Source: Asterochloris sp. CNOR1 (lineage: Eukaryota > Chlorophyta > Trebouxiophyceae > Trebouxiales > Trebouxiaceae). From it: DNA of 64,000 nucleotides. The stretch lies in the NCBI GenBank assembly GCA_963969365.1, contig OZ017759.1:2170001-2234000 (forward strand). The letters are read 5' to 3'. Below the pieces are notes generated by a model. That model was not told the origin of the DNA. It made no database searches and saw nothing but the letters and a program-made list of their open reading frames with translations. Every line of letters starts with the position of its first letter. The first letter of the stretch is position 1. Shown here in pieces: positions 37,001-48,700 of this stretch. Position numbers and translations under genes: made by a program.

Positions 37001-37401
37001 TGCTTGCAGGGGCACATGCCCCAGAGAGGCAGGCTGCTGCTGGGCCGCGAGACTGGGGATTAACCCTACAGCAGAGCGCCCTGCTTTGTCGGAAGCGACA
37101 GCGAGCCTCTCTTGCTGCATATCTGCCAAGCCTTGAGCTGCCAGAGGGCTGCTGCTGGTCGTTACTGACTCATCTGGCACAATAAGCAGGGCCCGCTTCA
37201 TGCCCTGCCCGGCTGCTGCCCTGTGCGCGGTCTTCTGCAGCTGCACTTGGAGTCCCTTGTGGGCCTCCCCATCCCACACATCCCTTTCATCTGGCTGCGG
37301 CTCAGTGTCGCAGACGCTGGGATGCTGCCTGCTGCCTGCTAGAGCTTGGAAGGTTGGGGCAGTCGCCTTCGGTAGAACGGGTCTTCTGAGGAAGGGCATG
37401 C
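25071..37401 (-). CDS. RECQL4: RECQL4-type RecQ DNA helicase with SAP motif and zinc knuckle
   Basis: RECQL4 is a 3'-5' helicase acting in replication initiation and repair. Exons: 37401-36291, 35981-35693, 35343-35249, 34646-34517, 33939-33822, 33766-33644, 33307-33154, 32638-32454, 31687-31545, 31292-31099, 30910-30732, 30078-29929, 29019-28860, 28479-28370, 28039-27956, 27675-27556, 27035-26955, 26225-26097, 25472-25384 and 25241-25071. A long Ala/Ser-rich N-terminus leads into a SAP-like motif ([18 protein letters not shown]), a basic linker ([24 protein letters not shown]) and a CCHC knuckle ([14 protein letters not shown]). Helicase motifs follow: [58 protein letters not shown] and VGRAGRDG. 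The C-terminus is RECQL4-like ([26 protein letters not shown]). Phases do not close at 34517/33939 or 26097/25472, so a small exon is probably missing at each. The intron after 31545 uses a GC donor (AG|GCGAGT). Confidence 0.93.
28783..28851 (-). repeat. Copy of a RECQL4 exon 3' end
   Basis: This resembles 28855-28925, the end of the exon coding [18 protein letters not shown] with its donor. CCCACCTG, GCTGGC, AAGCCGTGCAC and GGCTGGTCGG occur in the same order, with an offset near 72 bp. On the minus strand it reads roughly [10 protein letters not shown]. Confidence 0.8.
30235..30500 (-). repeat. Two copies of the RECQL4 exon coding [14 protein letters not shown]
   Basis: Positions 30240-30290 and 30434-30500 resemble 30035-30095. 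The second is strong, sharing ACAGAAGGCCGTC, GGATGCG and CTCCTGCAG/CCCCTGCAG. On the minus strand it reads like a shifted exon ([14 protein letters not shown]). Both lie upstream of the real exon. Confidence 0.82.
31695..31915. repeat. About three tandem units of about 74 bp in a RECQL4 intron
   Basis: Units start near 31695, 31776 and 31851. They share GGCAGCGCTCCAGGTGG, GCAGCGCAGTG and GCAGCAGGTGGGC. They lie upstream of the DEAH-box exon, whose acceptor side (31688-31714) resembles a unit start. Confidence 0.75.
34360..34500 (-). repeat. Copies of the zinc-knuckle exon 3' end
   Basis: TGTCTGGCAGCAG followed by CTCC/GTCC occurs at about 34357-34380 and 34439-34470. These resemble the exon end at 34517-34545 (ATCGGGCAGCAGCTCCTGG). 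They lie downstream of the exon on the minus strand. Confidence 0.6.
34700..34975 (-). repeat. Copies of the zinc-knuckle exon 5' end
   Basis: The acceptor-side sequence at 34625-34700 (CTGCCTGCTTCAGGAAGCTG and following bases) recurs at 34728-34760, 34812-34880 and 34905-34960. The 34812 copy is nearly exact for 20 bp and carries the same AAGCAGGCC intron sequence. All lie upstream of the exon. Confidence 0.82.
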
Positions 37402-37455
37402 CTGCACAAGGCAACATTGCTGCACTCAAACAGATCAGCACAAGCTGCAATGGGG

Positions 37456-38500
37456 TTACCTGCTGACAACAGCTTCAGGCAGCATACTAAGGCGTGATCT
37501 GCTGTGGCCCCTGCCCTGGAAGAGCCTCATCATCGTCGCAGGTTCCGCGGCTTGGGAGGCAGCAGCATCCTGTATTGCTGCCGTCAAATTGCCCCGGCCA
37601 GGTGAACGGCTGAATATGGTGAGGGCCGTCACGCAGCTGTGATCATCTGCTGAGGCTCCCACCTGACTGTGGAAGGCGTCGTAGCCAAGCTTGCCATGCA
37701 CACAGGTGGGGCTACTACCTGACTGGATCGCACCTGCCAGGTGAGCCTGGCCTGCTGTTGCGTCTGCCTGATGGCACCCCTCTAAAGGACTGGCTCCTGC
37801 CAATTCTGCTTGCACAGCATGGCTTTGCAATCCTCTGTGGTGATGGCCTGCACCAGTCTTGGCAGCACCTACAGTAGCAGCAGCATCTTGCCATGGCTGC
37901 GTGCTGGCAGTGCGGCTGCCCCTGGCAGTGTTGTGAATCCTGGAGAGCACTTTGAAGGCTAGACATACCTGGCCTCAGATTGTGCATTTCAGGTACCCTT
38001 TGCGGAGACAAGGTAAAAAGCGGCTTTATTGTGCATAGGTGCCTGAGCCAGCTAAGGTTCAGTGTATGCTTGTCCTCCTGCTTGTATGCTCTTCCTGCAT
38101 GCTTGCCCAGATGGCAATGGGTCCAGTGCAGGCAAGCAGCCCTCACCGGCTCTGCGTCCCAATGAGAATTTATTTTCCTTGCTAGCACAAGCTCCTGGCC
38201 CCTTCCTGAGATGCTGCGGTCCTGAGGGCGGCTGCTCCCCTCTGCCAACGCTGAGGCTGCAGCATGGCTGCCTGTGCTGCGCCAGTGGATTCAACATCGG
38301 TGCAAGCTGCTCGCCATCAGATTCGTCCACTGAGGAGTCCGACACAGCCCCTCCGTCAGCAGAAGAACTGCCTGCACAAACAGGCATATCAGGGCAGCCC
38401 AGGGACCTGGGCAGCCCACACTTGCCAGAACCAAGGATGGTGCCCTGTAATGCTGCGCAAGCATGACCCACCTCCATAGGCCGCTGTGCCTGGGTCACTG
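37456..38500 (-). other. Possible upstream exons of the RECQL4 gene
   Basis: Two open minus-strand stretches (37950-37456 and about 38420-38100) are biased and repeat-free, with Ser/Asp-rich (DSSVDESDGEQ) and basic segments. They would suit the disordered N-terminus of RECQL4. No donor/acceptor pair with matching phase to 37401 was found, so they are not in the model. Confidence 0.35.
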
Positions 38501-39281
38501 CGAGTGCTCCGCCACTTCTTCAGCATGTCAGCTTAAGCAGAGGATGCTCAGCATGTCAGCAGGGCATTGGTGTCTCTGCGTGATCATGCATGTAGCTGCT
38601 GATGCAACGGGCACAGTAGCGCTCACCGATGTCTGGAGGGAGATCCGAGCTACTCGGTTGCCTGCCATTCTTGCTTCTCCACTCCAACATCCATGCCCTG
38701 ACGGGACTGGGAGGCAATCTCATGTGAATGTTTGGGCAAAATCTCAGGTAGGCCGAGGAAAGTGCCTTAGGTCAAGGTCAACACACATGCCACTGAACAG
38801 ACTTGCCTGATGCCAAGCCTGCAGCTTCAGCTGCATGCTGCTGTCAGCAAACCTCAATATCAATCTAAGACATAGCAGATCGCACACAGATCTTGCTGCC
38901 AGACCCTCGAAGGGCAGAGCCCTCATGCCCACTGTCGAGGTGCCTGAGGCGGACTCAGGAAAAGGGAGAGTGGTCAAGGTCAGCCAAAGAAGACAATTAG
39001 TGACACCAAGCCAAATGTGTGGTTGCTGAAGGGTACAGGCCTGATGCATTGGCTTGTAGTCAATGCTGCAGCGCCATGCACAAGGCATGGGGCCACTGCC
39101 AGCTTGGACTTCTGTGCCACAGCATAAAACTTCAGCGCCGCCTCAGCCGAGTGCAGCCAATCCAGCGGGTGTGCCAGCGTTCTGCTTTTGGGCACACACA
39201 GGCTGTTCACAGCCTGAGATATTGCTGTCTACCCAGGGGCAATCACTCAGCACCCCACAGACAAGCACTGGATCTCTGCAG

Positions 39282-42200
39282 GTGTCCTACTCACGGGATG
39301 ACATCCGCATCGCTGCTCCCAACGTGAGCCTGGACACCCTCCCAGGGCCCCACAAGCCAGACTGCCTGCTGTTTTATCACCCTGACACTGCGGAGCTGGC
39401 CCAGCGTGTGGCAGCCGCCAGCCCTAACATCCAGCTGGGAGAAGTCAAATGGGCGTAAGTGTAGCAGGGCTGCTTATCATGAGCGCTGCATGCTCACGGG
39501 ATGCTTCTATCAACCAGCTGAGCAGAAATTGGGAGGCACACTGCTGCCCAGACGGCCAAGCGGTGCTGTGCAAATCCATGGCAGGACGCAGGCTGCCACC
39601 ATTGGTCTTGAAGATACTTTGGAGGCGCCTGCTGTGCAACACCTGTGACATGGGTGTACCTGCCAGCCTGGCAAACAGCTCGTCATCTCATGAGGCCAGT
39701 GAGCAAGTCGCCTGGGCATGCCTGCAGGTCAAAGCCTGCTCGTGTCTTCACGAACTGTACAGTCAGGGTCCTCTCAGATCTTGCCAGCCACTCCAGCGCT
39801 TGACAAACAGATTGGGGATGCCGACTGGAACTCTACTGCACTGGCAAAAGGCCACACAATAAGTGGCACATCAAGAGCACATCCTGCCTGCAGGAGCTTT
39901 GCAGACGGCTTCCCCAACCTGTTTGTCAAGGATGCCACCAAGATCCGCAACAGGCATGTGGCCTTCCTGGCCTCCTTCCAGCACCCAGTGTCCATCTTTG
40001 AGCAGCTGTCCATCATCTACCAGCTGCCGCGCATGTTTGTGGGCAGCTTCACCCTGGTGCTGCCCTACTTCCCAACCGGCACAGCTGAGCGGGTAAGCCA
40101 GCGCTTTGGGACAGATTTGTGCATGACATTCTTGGGTACTTGCGTGTCTCCCAAAAGGGTGAACCGTGCCCTCTGGGTCCACGGCTGGGTGAGCTGGTGA
40201 GTACTTTTGGTTGTGCTGCCAGCCTCCGGTTCTGCAAAGGCAGCAACATCTGTGGCTAACACTCTGTTCCCTGCCTGTCCACTGGCGCCGCAAAGAGTTT
40301 GAGTGTGTGGCGTGCCAGCTTGCAGGGGAGCCTGTCAGTGGGCAGCTTCAGCCTCGTCGTGTCTGGGTTCTTTGCCACTGGCACAGCAGAAGGACTGAGA
40401 AGCATCTGTCCTGCCGCACATCTGACCGGCTTCACTCTGCGGCTTCCCGAGTGCCTGTCTGTGGCCACTGCCTGCAATTATTGTCTCCAGATAAGTTGTC
40501 ATCCTGCGTCTGCTGCAGGTGCCCTGCAGGTGCAAACTGAAGTACTTGTGGCCGCTGCATTTGCTTCAGACCTTGAGCAGCCACTCATATATGGTGTGCT
40601 GCGCCAGTGTGTGGACAGCAGACCCTGCTCCTCATGTGGAGGTGTAAGCTGGGGGAGTTGTGGCCGCTGCCTGCAACTGTTGTGAGTGTGTTGCTAGCCC
40701 TCAAACGCCCACTGCCCTGTAGGTGGAGGCTGAGGGAGATGTGGCCACTGCCTTCACGCTGGCACGCATCCTGTCCAACGTGCCCCTCTCTCGGGGTGGC
40801 CCCACCAGCGTCGTCATCTTTGACATCCATGCGCTTCAGGTAGGCAGGCCCCTCGCCATACAGCTGAGCTGAGCTCCTGCCCTGATCGGCACTTGGTGTG
40901 CAAGGATTCAGGGGGCATGCTGCAACACAGGGCAGTTATAATGGTGCCTCATGGGATACTCTCAGGGCAGCAGGCTGCAGGATGTAGGCTCAAAGTTTGC
41001 AGCTTAAGGTGGTTGCACCCCCAGCCTCCAGACTATGAATGGCAGCGACCAGGCCTGAAGGCTGCAGGTTCATTTGGTGCCATGCTGCACATGTATCCAG
41101 CACATGCGCTTTGAAAGGGCAAGTTGATGCAGGGAAACTTAAGCTGTGCAGCATCCTGACCAGCATCAATTTGCAGTTGAAATACTAAACCTGAAAGGGG
41201 GCCACGGCCTGCAGCATGCAGGCTGGGCTATGCACAGCAGCGGCATCAGCCTTATGCAGGGCCTTTGAAATGTTTCAGTTCCACATGACTGGGTGCAAAC
41301 ATGCCAGGTCCAGGTCCAGGTCTTGCTTCCTGTGCTCAATGAGGTGGTGGCCTGCCTTCAGGTCATGTGCGTGGCCTGATCTCAGCTCTCTGTGATGCGG
41401 GACCAGGTCCCGTTGGGGTCACTGCACTGCCGCGTGCAATGCATTCAGCATGCTCCCTGGTGTAAGAGTGGTCCCCCTTGACCACACATAGCCGCAGCTG
41501 CAAGGTTGGCGCACTTTCACCCACTGCATGTTTCCTGCTGCAGAAGCACCTTATCTTGGAAGCACAGCACTGTTGCCATTCAAGAGTGGCTCAATGAAAG
41601 TGTGCTGCCTGCTGCAGAATGATTCTATTTGGAGGACTCGGTGCTCCTGCTGTCACAATGTGTGGCCCTGAGATCTGGATAGAAATGTGTGCTGCCTGCT
41701 GCACAGAACTCTCTACTGTGACAACATAATGCCGCTGCTGCCAGAGAGCGGGTGAACAGATTCTATGCTGCTGAGACAGCTGTGTGCTGTCTGCTGCAGG
41801 AGCGCTTCTACTTTGGTGACACGGTGCTGCCACTGTTTGAGAGTGGGATCCCCTTGGTGCGGGAGCGCTTAGAGCGTTTACAAGACGCTGACAACATCAC
41901 GATTGCCTACCCTGATGAGGGCGCCTGGAAGCGGTTCCACTACCAGTTTGGAGACTACCCAGAGGTGGGCAGGGCTGGGAGTTTCCTTGCACGCCAGCAG
42001 TTGAGGGTTTGTTGTGGCCTGACCAGTGCGTCGACCTTTGCCCCTTGGGTGGCAGTCATGCCTGTTTGAGGGGTCCCTGGTACCTGTTATGCCACTCAGT
42101 TGGTGTCAGGCCAGGCCCAGCGTAGAAGGGCTGTCGTTCTGAGGCCACTGCATGCTGGCAACATTTCAGACATGGGCGCATCAGATTGTACCAGCAAATG

Positions 42201-43310
42201 AGGGGGCCATGCCTGTGAGGGTCGCCATTTGCCAAGCGGCATGCGGTCACAAGGGTATTTCACTCAGCTGGCAAGGTTAGTGTAGGACAAGGCAGGCACA
42301 GGCACTGCTGCCTCTGATTTCCTGCAGGGTGTGTGTGTGTGCCACATGCTCTCGCTGCCACACACACCGCTTCTGTGAGCTTGCCGGGCACAGGCACTGC
42401 CAGACACAGCTGCATCTTTGTTTTCTGCTGCAGGTCATCTGCACCAAGGTGCGGGACGGCGACAAGAGGATTGTGCGGCTGAAGGAGGGCGAGCCGCGGG
42501 GGCGCCACGTCGTCATTGTGGACGACCTTGTGCAGTCTGGGGGAACCCTGGTGGAGTGCCAAAAGCTGCTGTCCACTCAGGTGGGCACAAATTGCACCCT
42601 TTCTGGGTTCCTGACCTGCACAGGGCACATCAGCCAGGCTGTGAGCTGCCACAGGACCCAAAAGGCTGGCAGGGACCTGGTGTGCTCTCAGGTGGGCCGG
42701 GTTCATTGTGTCAACAGTGGTGGGGTTGCGCCCCCGCTTGCGACACTCCTCCAGCACCAGCACGTGCTAACCCACCCTCGCCGTGTGCCCCTGCTGTTCT
42801 GCAAAGTCTGACATGGTGAGCCATGCAGCACCCCAGCAATGGCTGCCAGTCTTGAGAGATCTTCCACCCAGGCTGGGCCAACTGCAGATGTGCCTGACTG
42901 CACTTTGCAGCCAGCAGCCAAAGAGCTGCTGCGGTCCATGCCAAGCTTAGTGACAAGCGCAATGCCCCTTGCTCCCCGCACTGCTGTTCAATCAGACCGC
43001 TGTAGCTGATGAGCTGCTGAGATGCTCCTATACGCTGCTGTCTGCAACTTTACAAATGCCTTATACCAGGGCCATTATTGCTCTGCTGCAGGGCGCAGAG
43101 TCAGTGAGCGCCTATGTCACCCATGGAGTGTTCCCAAACCACTCTTGGAAGCGTTTCACAGCAGACTCCAGCAATGGCGACCCAAAACCAGCATTTAAGT
43201 ACTTTTGGATCACAGACTCCTGTCCGTCAACAGTGGCTGCTGTCCAGAACCAGAGTCCTTTTGATGTAATCTCCCTTGCAGAACCTATTGCTGCTGCCTT
43301 GCAGATATGA
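39282..43310 (+). CDS. PRS: Ribose-phosphate pyrophosphokinase (PRPP synthetase, plant PRS3/4-like)
   Basis: Makes PRPP from ribose-5-phosphate and ATP for nucleotide, His and Trp synthesis. Six exons close in phase: 39282-39454, 39894-40092, 40723-40839, 41800-41964, 42434-42580 and 43092-43310. Motifs in order are: [86 protein letters not shown], the PRPP loop [28 protein letters not shown] and a C-terminal EPIAAALQI. The wording matches the plant cytosolic PRS4-like class (phosphate-independent class II in plants) rather than the bacterial class. The exon at 39282 is open back to Met 39063, so either the CDS starts there or an upstream exon is spliced at the TCTCTGCAG acceptor. Confidence 0.93.
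40318..40690 (+). repeat. Echoes of two PRS exon junctions in one intron
   Basis: Positions 40318-40398 copy the end of the upstream exon (40037-40097, coding [18 protein letters not shown]). GTGGGCAGCTTCA and ACTGGCACAGC are the best blocks. Positions 40448-40485, 40528-40575 and 40636-40690 copy the start of the downstream exon (40716-40765, coding [11 protein letters not shown]), each with TGTGGCC and CTGCCT or CTGCAT. The intron is therefore built largely of junction copies from both sides. Confidence 0.82.
41530..41760 (+). repeat. Three degenerate copies of the PRS exon 4 start
   Basis: Segments at about 41536-41600, 41606-41670 and 41693-41760 each start with a TGCTGCAG-like acceptor. 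They follow the order of 41791-41850 (coding [16 protein letters not shown]), for example GATTCTATTTGGAGGACTCG and GCCGCTGCTGCCAGAGAGCG. All lie upstream of the real exon. Confidence 0.8.
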
Positions 43311-45250
43311 ACGCATCGAAAATTGCAATATGCATCTTGCTCTCCCCGTCTGTAGTCTGTAGTGGCCCATCTGCAAGTAAAGATGCTTGACATCTGCAAG
43401 TCTGCACCAGTCTTTGGTCAAATCGCCCCCTAGATGGGAGACAGATTGCCTTATGACTGCTACAAATTGAGGCTGCTAGAATGTATGTAAGAGATTGAGC
43501 AATGTCACAGTACCTATGACAACCAGGTTCAACAGCTGGAGTGGCATTGATCAATATTGCTGCTGGTGCTGCTGCCTTCAAGCAGGTCAGTAGAAGTCGA
43601 GTGGTTGTCCACCTATGCTGGCATGCTCGCCTGGTCTGTGGTTGATCACGCTTGAAGGCCCACTGGTGCACAGTCAAGCAGAGCAGACCACATCCTCCGC
43701 CAGTCCCAGTCACAGTTCATCCAGCCTACACACAGCAGGATGTTCAAGCAGCCAATGCCCATGTCTGCCGTCACGTTATTTCTGTCAAGCCCATTGCACC
43801 ATCGCCAGATGACCTCCAAGCGAAGCTCGAGTATCAGAATCCTGCTGTGCCAGCTGTAGGACTGCTGGGTGGCCTATGCAAGCTGCAAGTGGTGGTCTCA
43901 AACCCCATTCGCCCCCGTGCTGCCATGCCCACTACCAGGTGCCCTCTGCCTTGTTGCAGCTTGCAAGATGTGCTTTCAACCCCACGTTGCTGTCAGAGTG
44001 TTGCTCTGCTGTGCCCACCAGAGAGAGAATAAATCTGAAGTCCGGGGCCCACAATGGACGGGCATGGGACTGACAATCCATTGCTGGAGAGTTGACCATT
44101 GCCAGTTGCTTTCTATCGGTATTATAACCGACAACCGGCCGGCCATTCCATCTCTTAAACTCACAGGCTGCCAGAAGACTGCAACGACTGGGCAACAGAG
44201 TTCTGTTTCCAGTCAAATGATGCTGTAATCATGGCGATAACCAGCATGAACCAGTTTTGAGCCAGAGGCAACACAGCTACAGTGTCCTGAAATGGATTCC
44301 GTGCTGCCAGAGGAAGGTGATGGTGATTTCCATGCTCCAAGTGGCCGGCCATCTTCAAGTTCATCCACCAGGCCACCTGGATTGTTCGGCGTGGACAGAG
44401 TCAAGCAGACAGGCAGCAGTGCCGCACAGACAGTCACAACACTGGGAGTGGATACAGCCAGGTATCCTTACACAATCAGCGCCTTTTCAGGGTCTGACAT
44501 GATCCAACCCTTTTGAGGCCTGTACTGTGAGGGCGCCTGCCATTATACTTGGGGTGTACTCAGTGCACATTGACTTGGCTGCGTAAGGTTTGCATTCCTG
44601 CAAGACAGCTAACCTGCCTCCTGCAATGTGGCATTGTCTGCTGGCAGCAAGGTCTCGCGTGTGCTTAAAGCTTTAGCAGAGGGACGCCCATTGTCAGGCA
44701 ATGTGCAGAAGCAGGCTTGCAAAAGCTGTTCTGCTCCTGCCAGCAGATGAACACGTAATCTGCCCTGCCTATGCAGATACTGGGGTCGTAGGCTCCGAGG
44801 CAAAGGCGGGACAGCCCAGCAGCTGCAGCAGCATGCTGAGGAGGGAACTGTGTGGCATGAAACCCACCACAGCAGTGAGGAGGAGCAGCAGCGCCTGCAG
44901 GAGGGTGAGGCCATTCGAAGGGTGCCGACTGTGCCCTTGCCGATCTGACTGGGGCTTTCAGGCATTCCTCAAACTCTGCTTCCGCCAGCAACATCTTCCA
45001 GCTGCGTTGCACCTGTTCGTGGTCCCACAGAAGTGCATCTGCCACAGGTGAGGGGCTGGGGCTGGCCAGACAGCTGTTGATGCTCCTGCTGAGCTTTGTC
45101 AAGTCGCACAGCATGGGAGGGGAAGCGTTGTGGAGGCTCAGGCATCTGCCAGGGCAGCCCTCTAGCATCGGGATCCAGGGGTTGAGCCTGCTGACTGTTG
45201 AGCCTGTTGCAGAGGTCAAGCAGTAGCACATGGCTGGATGGCTGCCTTAG
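43311..45250. other. Intergenic region between PRS and the membrane-lipase gene
   Basis: This should contain the PRS 3' UTR and the promoter and first exon(s) of the downstream gene. One candidate first exon starts at ATG 44292 and reads MDSVLPEEGDGDFH followed by a Ser/Pro-rich stretch to a donor near 44461 (GCCAG|GTATCC). Its phase does not join the exon at 45702 directly, so another exon would be needed. Confidence 0.35.
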
Positions 45251-45660
45251 TCATGCTGGCATGCTGTGTGCTGACGTTGCTGCACCTGCCGTTGCAGCCA
45301 TTGAGCCGACGTCTGCCTCCTGGGTGGCCCCAGTCGGCACTGAGCAGCAGGGTGGCATAGCATGTCATGCTGTCTGTCTGCTGACACCCCTGCATGCTGA
45401 AGTGACTGAGCATGCCTGCTGCAGCTATCAAGCAGCGTCCCCAGCATGCTGAGCAATGGCCCCACCCAAAGCTCCAACAACATGCAGCAGCTGAGATGCG
45501 CTGCAGAGGATGCCCATGCTGGCCTGCCGTGTGCTGAAGGCGACACGTGCTACTTCCTGCAGCCAGTAAGCAGCGACACAATCGCAGCCTCATGAACAAG
45601 TAGAACCCATGGCGCTCAAGGATGCCGGCAGCTGAGAATGCACAGCAGCTCCCATGCTGG
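45251..45660 (+). repeat. Three to four copies of an acceptor-exon junction, period about 120-140 bp
   Basis: Copies start near 45251, 45391 and 45511, and the functional one at 45653. Each has CATGCTGGC or a variant, then a CTGCTGCAG- or CCTGCAG-type acceptor, then a sequence like CCATCGAGCAGCG. The copy at 45511-45572 matches the functional junction at 45653-45718 over more than 60 bp with indels. Confidence 0.82.
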
Positions 45661-45701
45661 CCTCCCCTGTGTTTGACATTGACGCGTGCTGCCTCCTGCA
45701 G

Positions 45702-48700
45702 CCATCGAGCAGCGGCGCGACTACTGCCTCCTGAGCGAGCGGCCCCCCCGGCCGTCCAGCGCATCCGGAGGTCGGCGCTCGCGGTCCAGCTGGGCCCCCG
45801 GCAGCTTCACACCTCCACAGTCTAGGACGGGCAGTCAGTCGGGGATGCCTGGCGGGCTGCAGCCTGAGCCGAGCGAGCTCAGCCGGGCCAGCCGGGGCAG
45901 CCGGGGCAGCAGGGCCAGCCACAGCAGCGTGCTTGAACCATACAGGCAGGTCTTGCAGCTGCACACCGTCTTGGAACAGCATGGACCCGATTGTCCTGCT
46001 CCTGCACACTGTCATCGCGCAGTGTTGTCCCCACCTGTTCCACTTGCACATTGTCTGATCGCAGTGTAGTGCCCATGTCTTGCACCTGCGTGCTGTCTTC
46101 GGGAAAGGGCTGCCTCTGTTCTGCTCGCATCTGGGGCAGGCCTCTCCAGCGTGTTGACAGTGCTGCACATGATTGGCTGCTGCACAGGCCTGGAGACTCA
46201 TCTTGCGTCTGCATGCGGGGCTAACCAGCACACGCCACTGCGCTGTCTCTCCTACATCTTCAAAGAAGCTTTGTCAACTCTGTTCTGTAGCCCTGCAGGG
46301 AAGATGAGCAGTCCATCCGGATTGATGTCGATGCAGCGGAGGAGCCTGAGAGAGCAGGCCCTCCACCAACAGCCCAGGGCGCAGCTGCACCTGCACAGGC
46401 TGGCAGCGCAGCTGCTGATCTGGAGGGGGGCCCGCCTCCAGCTGAGCAGCCGGCAGCGGAGGTGCAGGGGCCTGCCCATGACGGCCGGCTGGATGCAGAC
46501 CAGGCCCAGCTGAGCGGCATGGCTGGGGATCATGCTCAGCAGAACGGCGCGTCTGGCGAGCATGCACACCTCAATGGTTCAGCAGAGCCAGCCCCGCCAG
46601 AGCCCAACGAGAAGCGTGCAGCTGCAGCTGCAGTTGCCCATGGACTGCCCAAGCACCTCATGCCGCAGCACCTCATGCACACAGACTCCCTGGTGCGCAC
46701 CTGCGGCAGGCATTAGGCTTTAGGGTTTAGGCCTTGGGGCCCCCAGGCACTGCAATGCCGGGGGCACTCCTGTTGCTTGCAGCAAGCTGCCTGTGCCAGG
46801 CACACCGAGTTGCAACACATGTTGGCCTTGCTAATGAAGCCCTCGTTGCAGCATTCTTGTAGCTTTGGGCTTGCTTTGCAGCCTTCTCGCGGCTTAGGCT
46901 CTGTATCGCACTTCTTTGCAGCAAGGACCAAGTCTGGCCATGCAGCTGATGTCATGGCGTGGTCCCACTGAGGGAGTGCACCTGTACCAGCAACTGTGTG
47001 CAAGGTATTGCTGATGTTCATCAAGGATGTGACGGCTGTATGGCTGACATGCTGGGCTATGGTGTGTACGTCTGAAACCCGATGCAGCCTCTGCAAGGTG
47101 CATATGCCCTGACACTGCTGCTGTGCACTGCAGAGTTCCCTGACCTCTGTGGACACTATGGCAACCAGCAGCGCAGACATGCAGAGCGGCAAGGAGACGC
47201 ACTATGAACCCAAGCATGATGTCATTCTGAGGTTGGCATGCCAAATGCGGTTGTCGCACTGCTTGGCTCCTGAGTTCACAGGCTGCTTTTGGGTGACAGC
47301 CTGCAGCCTCGTGCAGAAAGGAAAGGGGTTGATTGATCCTTAGATGTGCGCATCATGACACGCCTCAATGTAAAGGACCACCCTGTCATGAGGAGGCCAT
47401 GTGAGACAGACCGGCCATGGGAGGTTGTCACCCCGTGGCTGCAAGGGATGTGCCTCTGCCAGCTGCACGCAACGCATCCCCGCTAGCTGGCGGCATGTGA
47501 CAGCTGCGCGTCGGCGTGTCAGCTCCCTCAGAAGCAGCTGCCACCGTAGTTCAGAATCGACAAGGCAGCTGGCTTGTGCTATCTTGCTATACACATCTGC
47601 TGCAGTGCAGTACCTACCTGATGAGCATGAGGCCAGCTGCTGTGCTCCCCCCTCACATGCTGACAAGGCCTGCAGGCTGCAGTGACCATTCTGAAACTGG
47701 AGCGGGGTGCTATTTTCAGCTTGCAGTCTTGCAAAGTGCCAACATCTATTGCTGTGCCCCCTGCAGGCTGGAGTACATCGGGACCTCGGAGATGAAGTAC
47801 TGCCTCATGATCCTGTACACAGCAACCCTGTTTGGCACAGTGGCCCTGCTGATCGAGTTTTCCATCAAGGTCACTCAGGTGTGTACGCTCGGCATCCCGC
47901 TTTCGAGCAGTGATGCTCTGTGCTGCCGCGTTCCCACTGTTGAGCAGCGTTACTGCTGTGATGCCGTACTCCTCAGGACGCTCGTTGCTCAGAGGTGCAC
48001 CTTTCCCTGTCAGGTCATTGCCTGCTGTGGGTGCCGGCTGCGTCACTGACCCTGCAGGGCAAGTGGGCCTTCTGCTGACAACTGCAGGATGGGTATGGCC
48101 ATGAGCTGTCTGACACCAGCCAGTATCGAGCCAATGTGGCAATGGGCTCCATCATGTGGCTGCTCATCACCAGCAACCTGTGCCAACTGGGTTGGCGCAT
48201 CAGTCGGGTGGTTGCCCTCAAGAAGCGCTGGAGGAGAAGGCGGTTAATTGCCTGCTCTCTCTCCTTTGCGGAGTTGGGCATCCAGTGGGTGAGTTAAGTG
48301 TTTGCCGATGTGTTTGGGACGCATGCCTCAATCTGCTGTGAAAGAGGCTGTCAGCGGGCGCATGCCAGCGTGCTCTGTCTTGTCTAAACAGTTCAGTGAG
48401 TGTCTCAGTCAATGCATTTACTTTGTTGACTGAGTTCCTGAACCATAAGGTGCTGCTGGTGCATGACTTGGTGCATGATGGAGGTCTGTCTGGGTGGCAA
48501 AGTGCCTCAGGGTTTCGCCGACATTGGAAGCACCTGCCTGTGCGGGAACACGCCAAAAGTGCTTGCTGTGAGAGCAGTCCAGGACGCCCTGCCTCTAAGT
48601 GGCTTGTCAAAGTTGGAAAAATGCACAGAGTGCATTGCAGTGCCGATTGCTCACTGCAGCTCAATATCTTGTCCTCTCTGTCCCCAGTGGCATGTGCTTG

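Noticed and set aside
42720-42775. A possible inverted copy of the PRS PRPP-loop exon end
   Set aside because: The minus-strand reading ([11 protein letters not shown]) resembles the exon end ([10 protein letters not shown]) only weakly, and no other inverted junction echo was seen.
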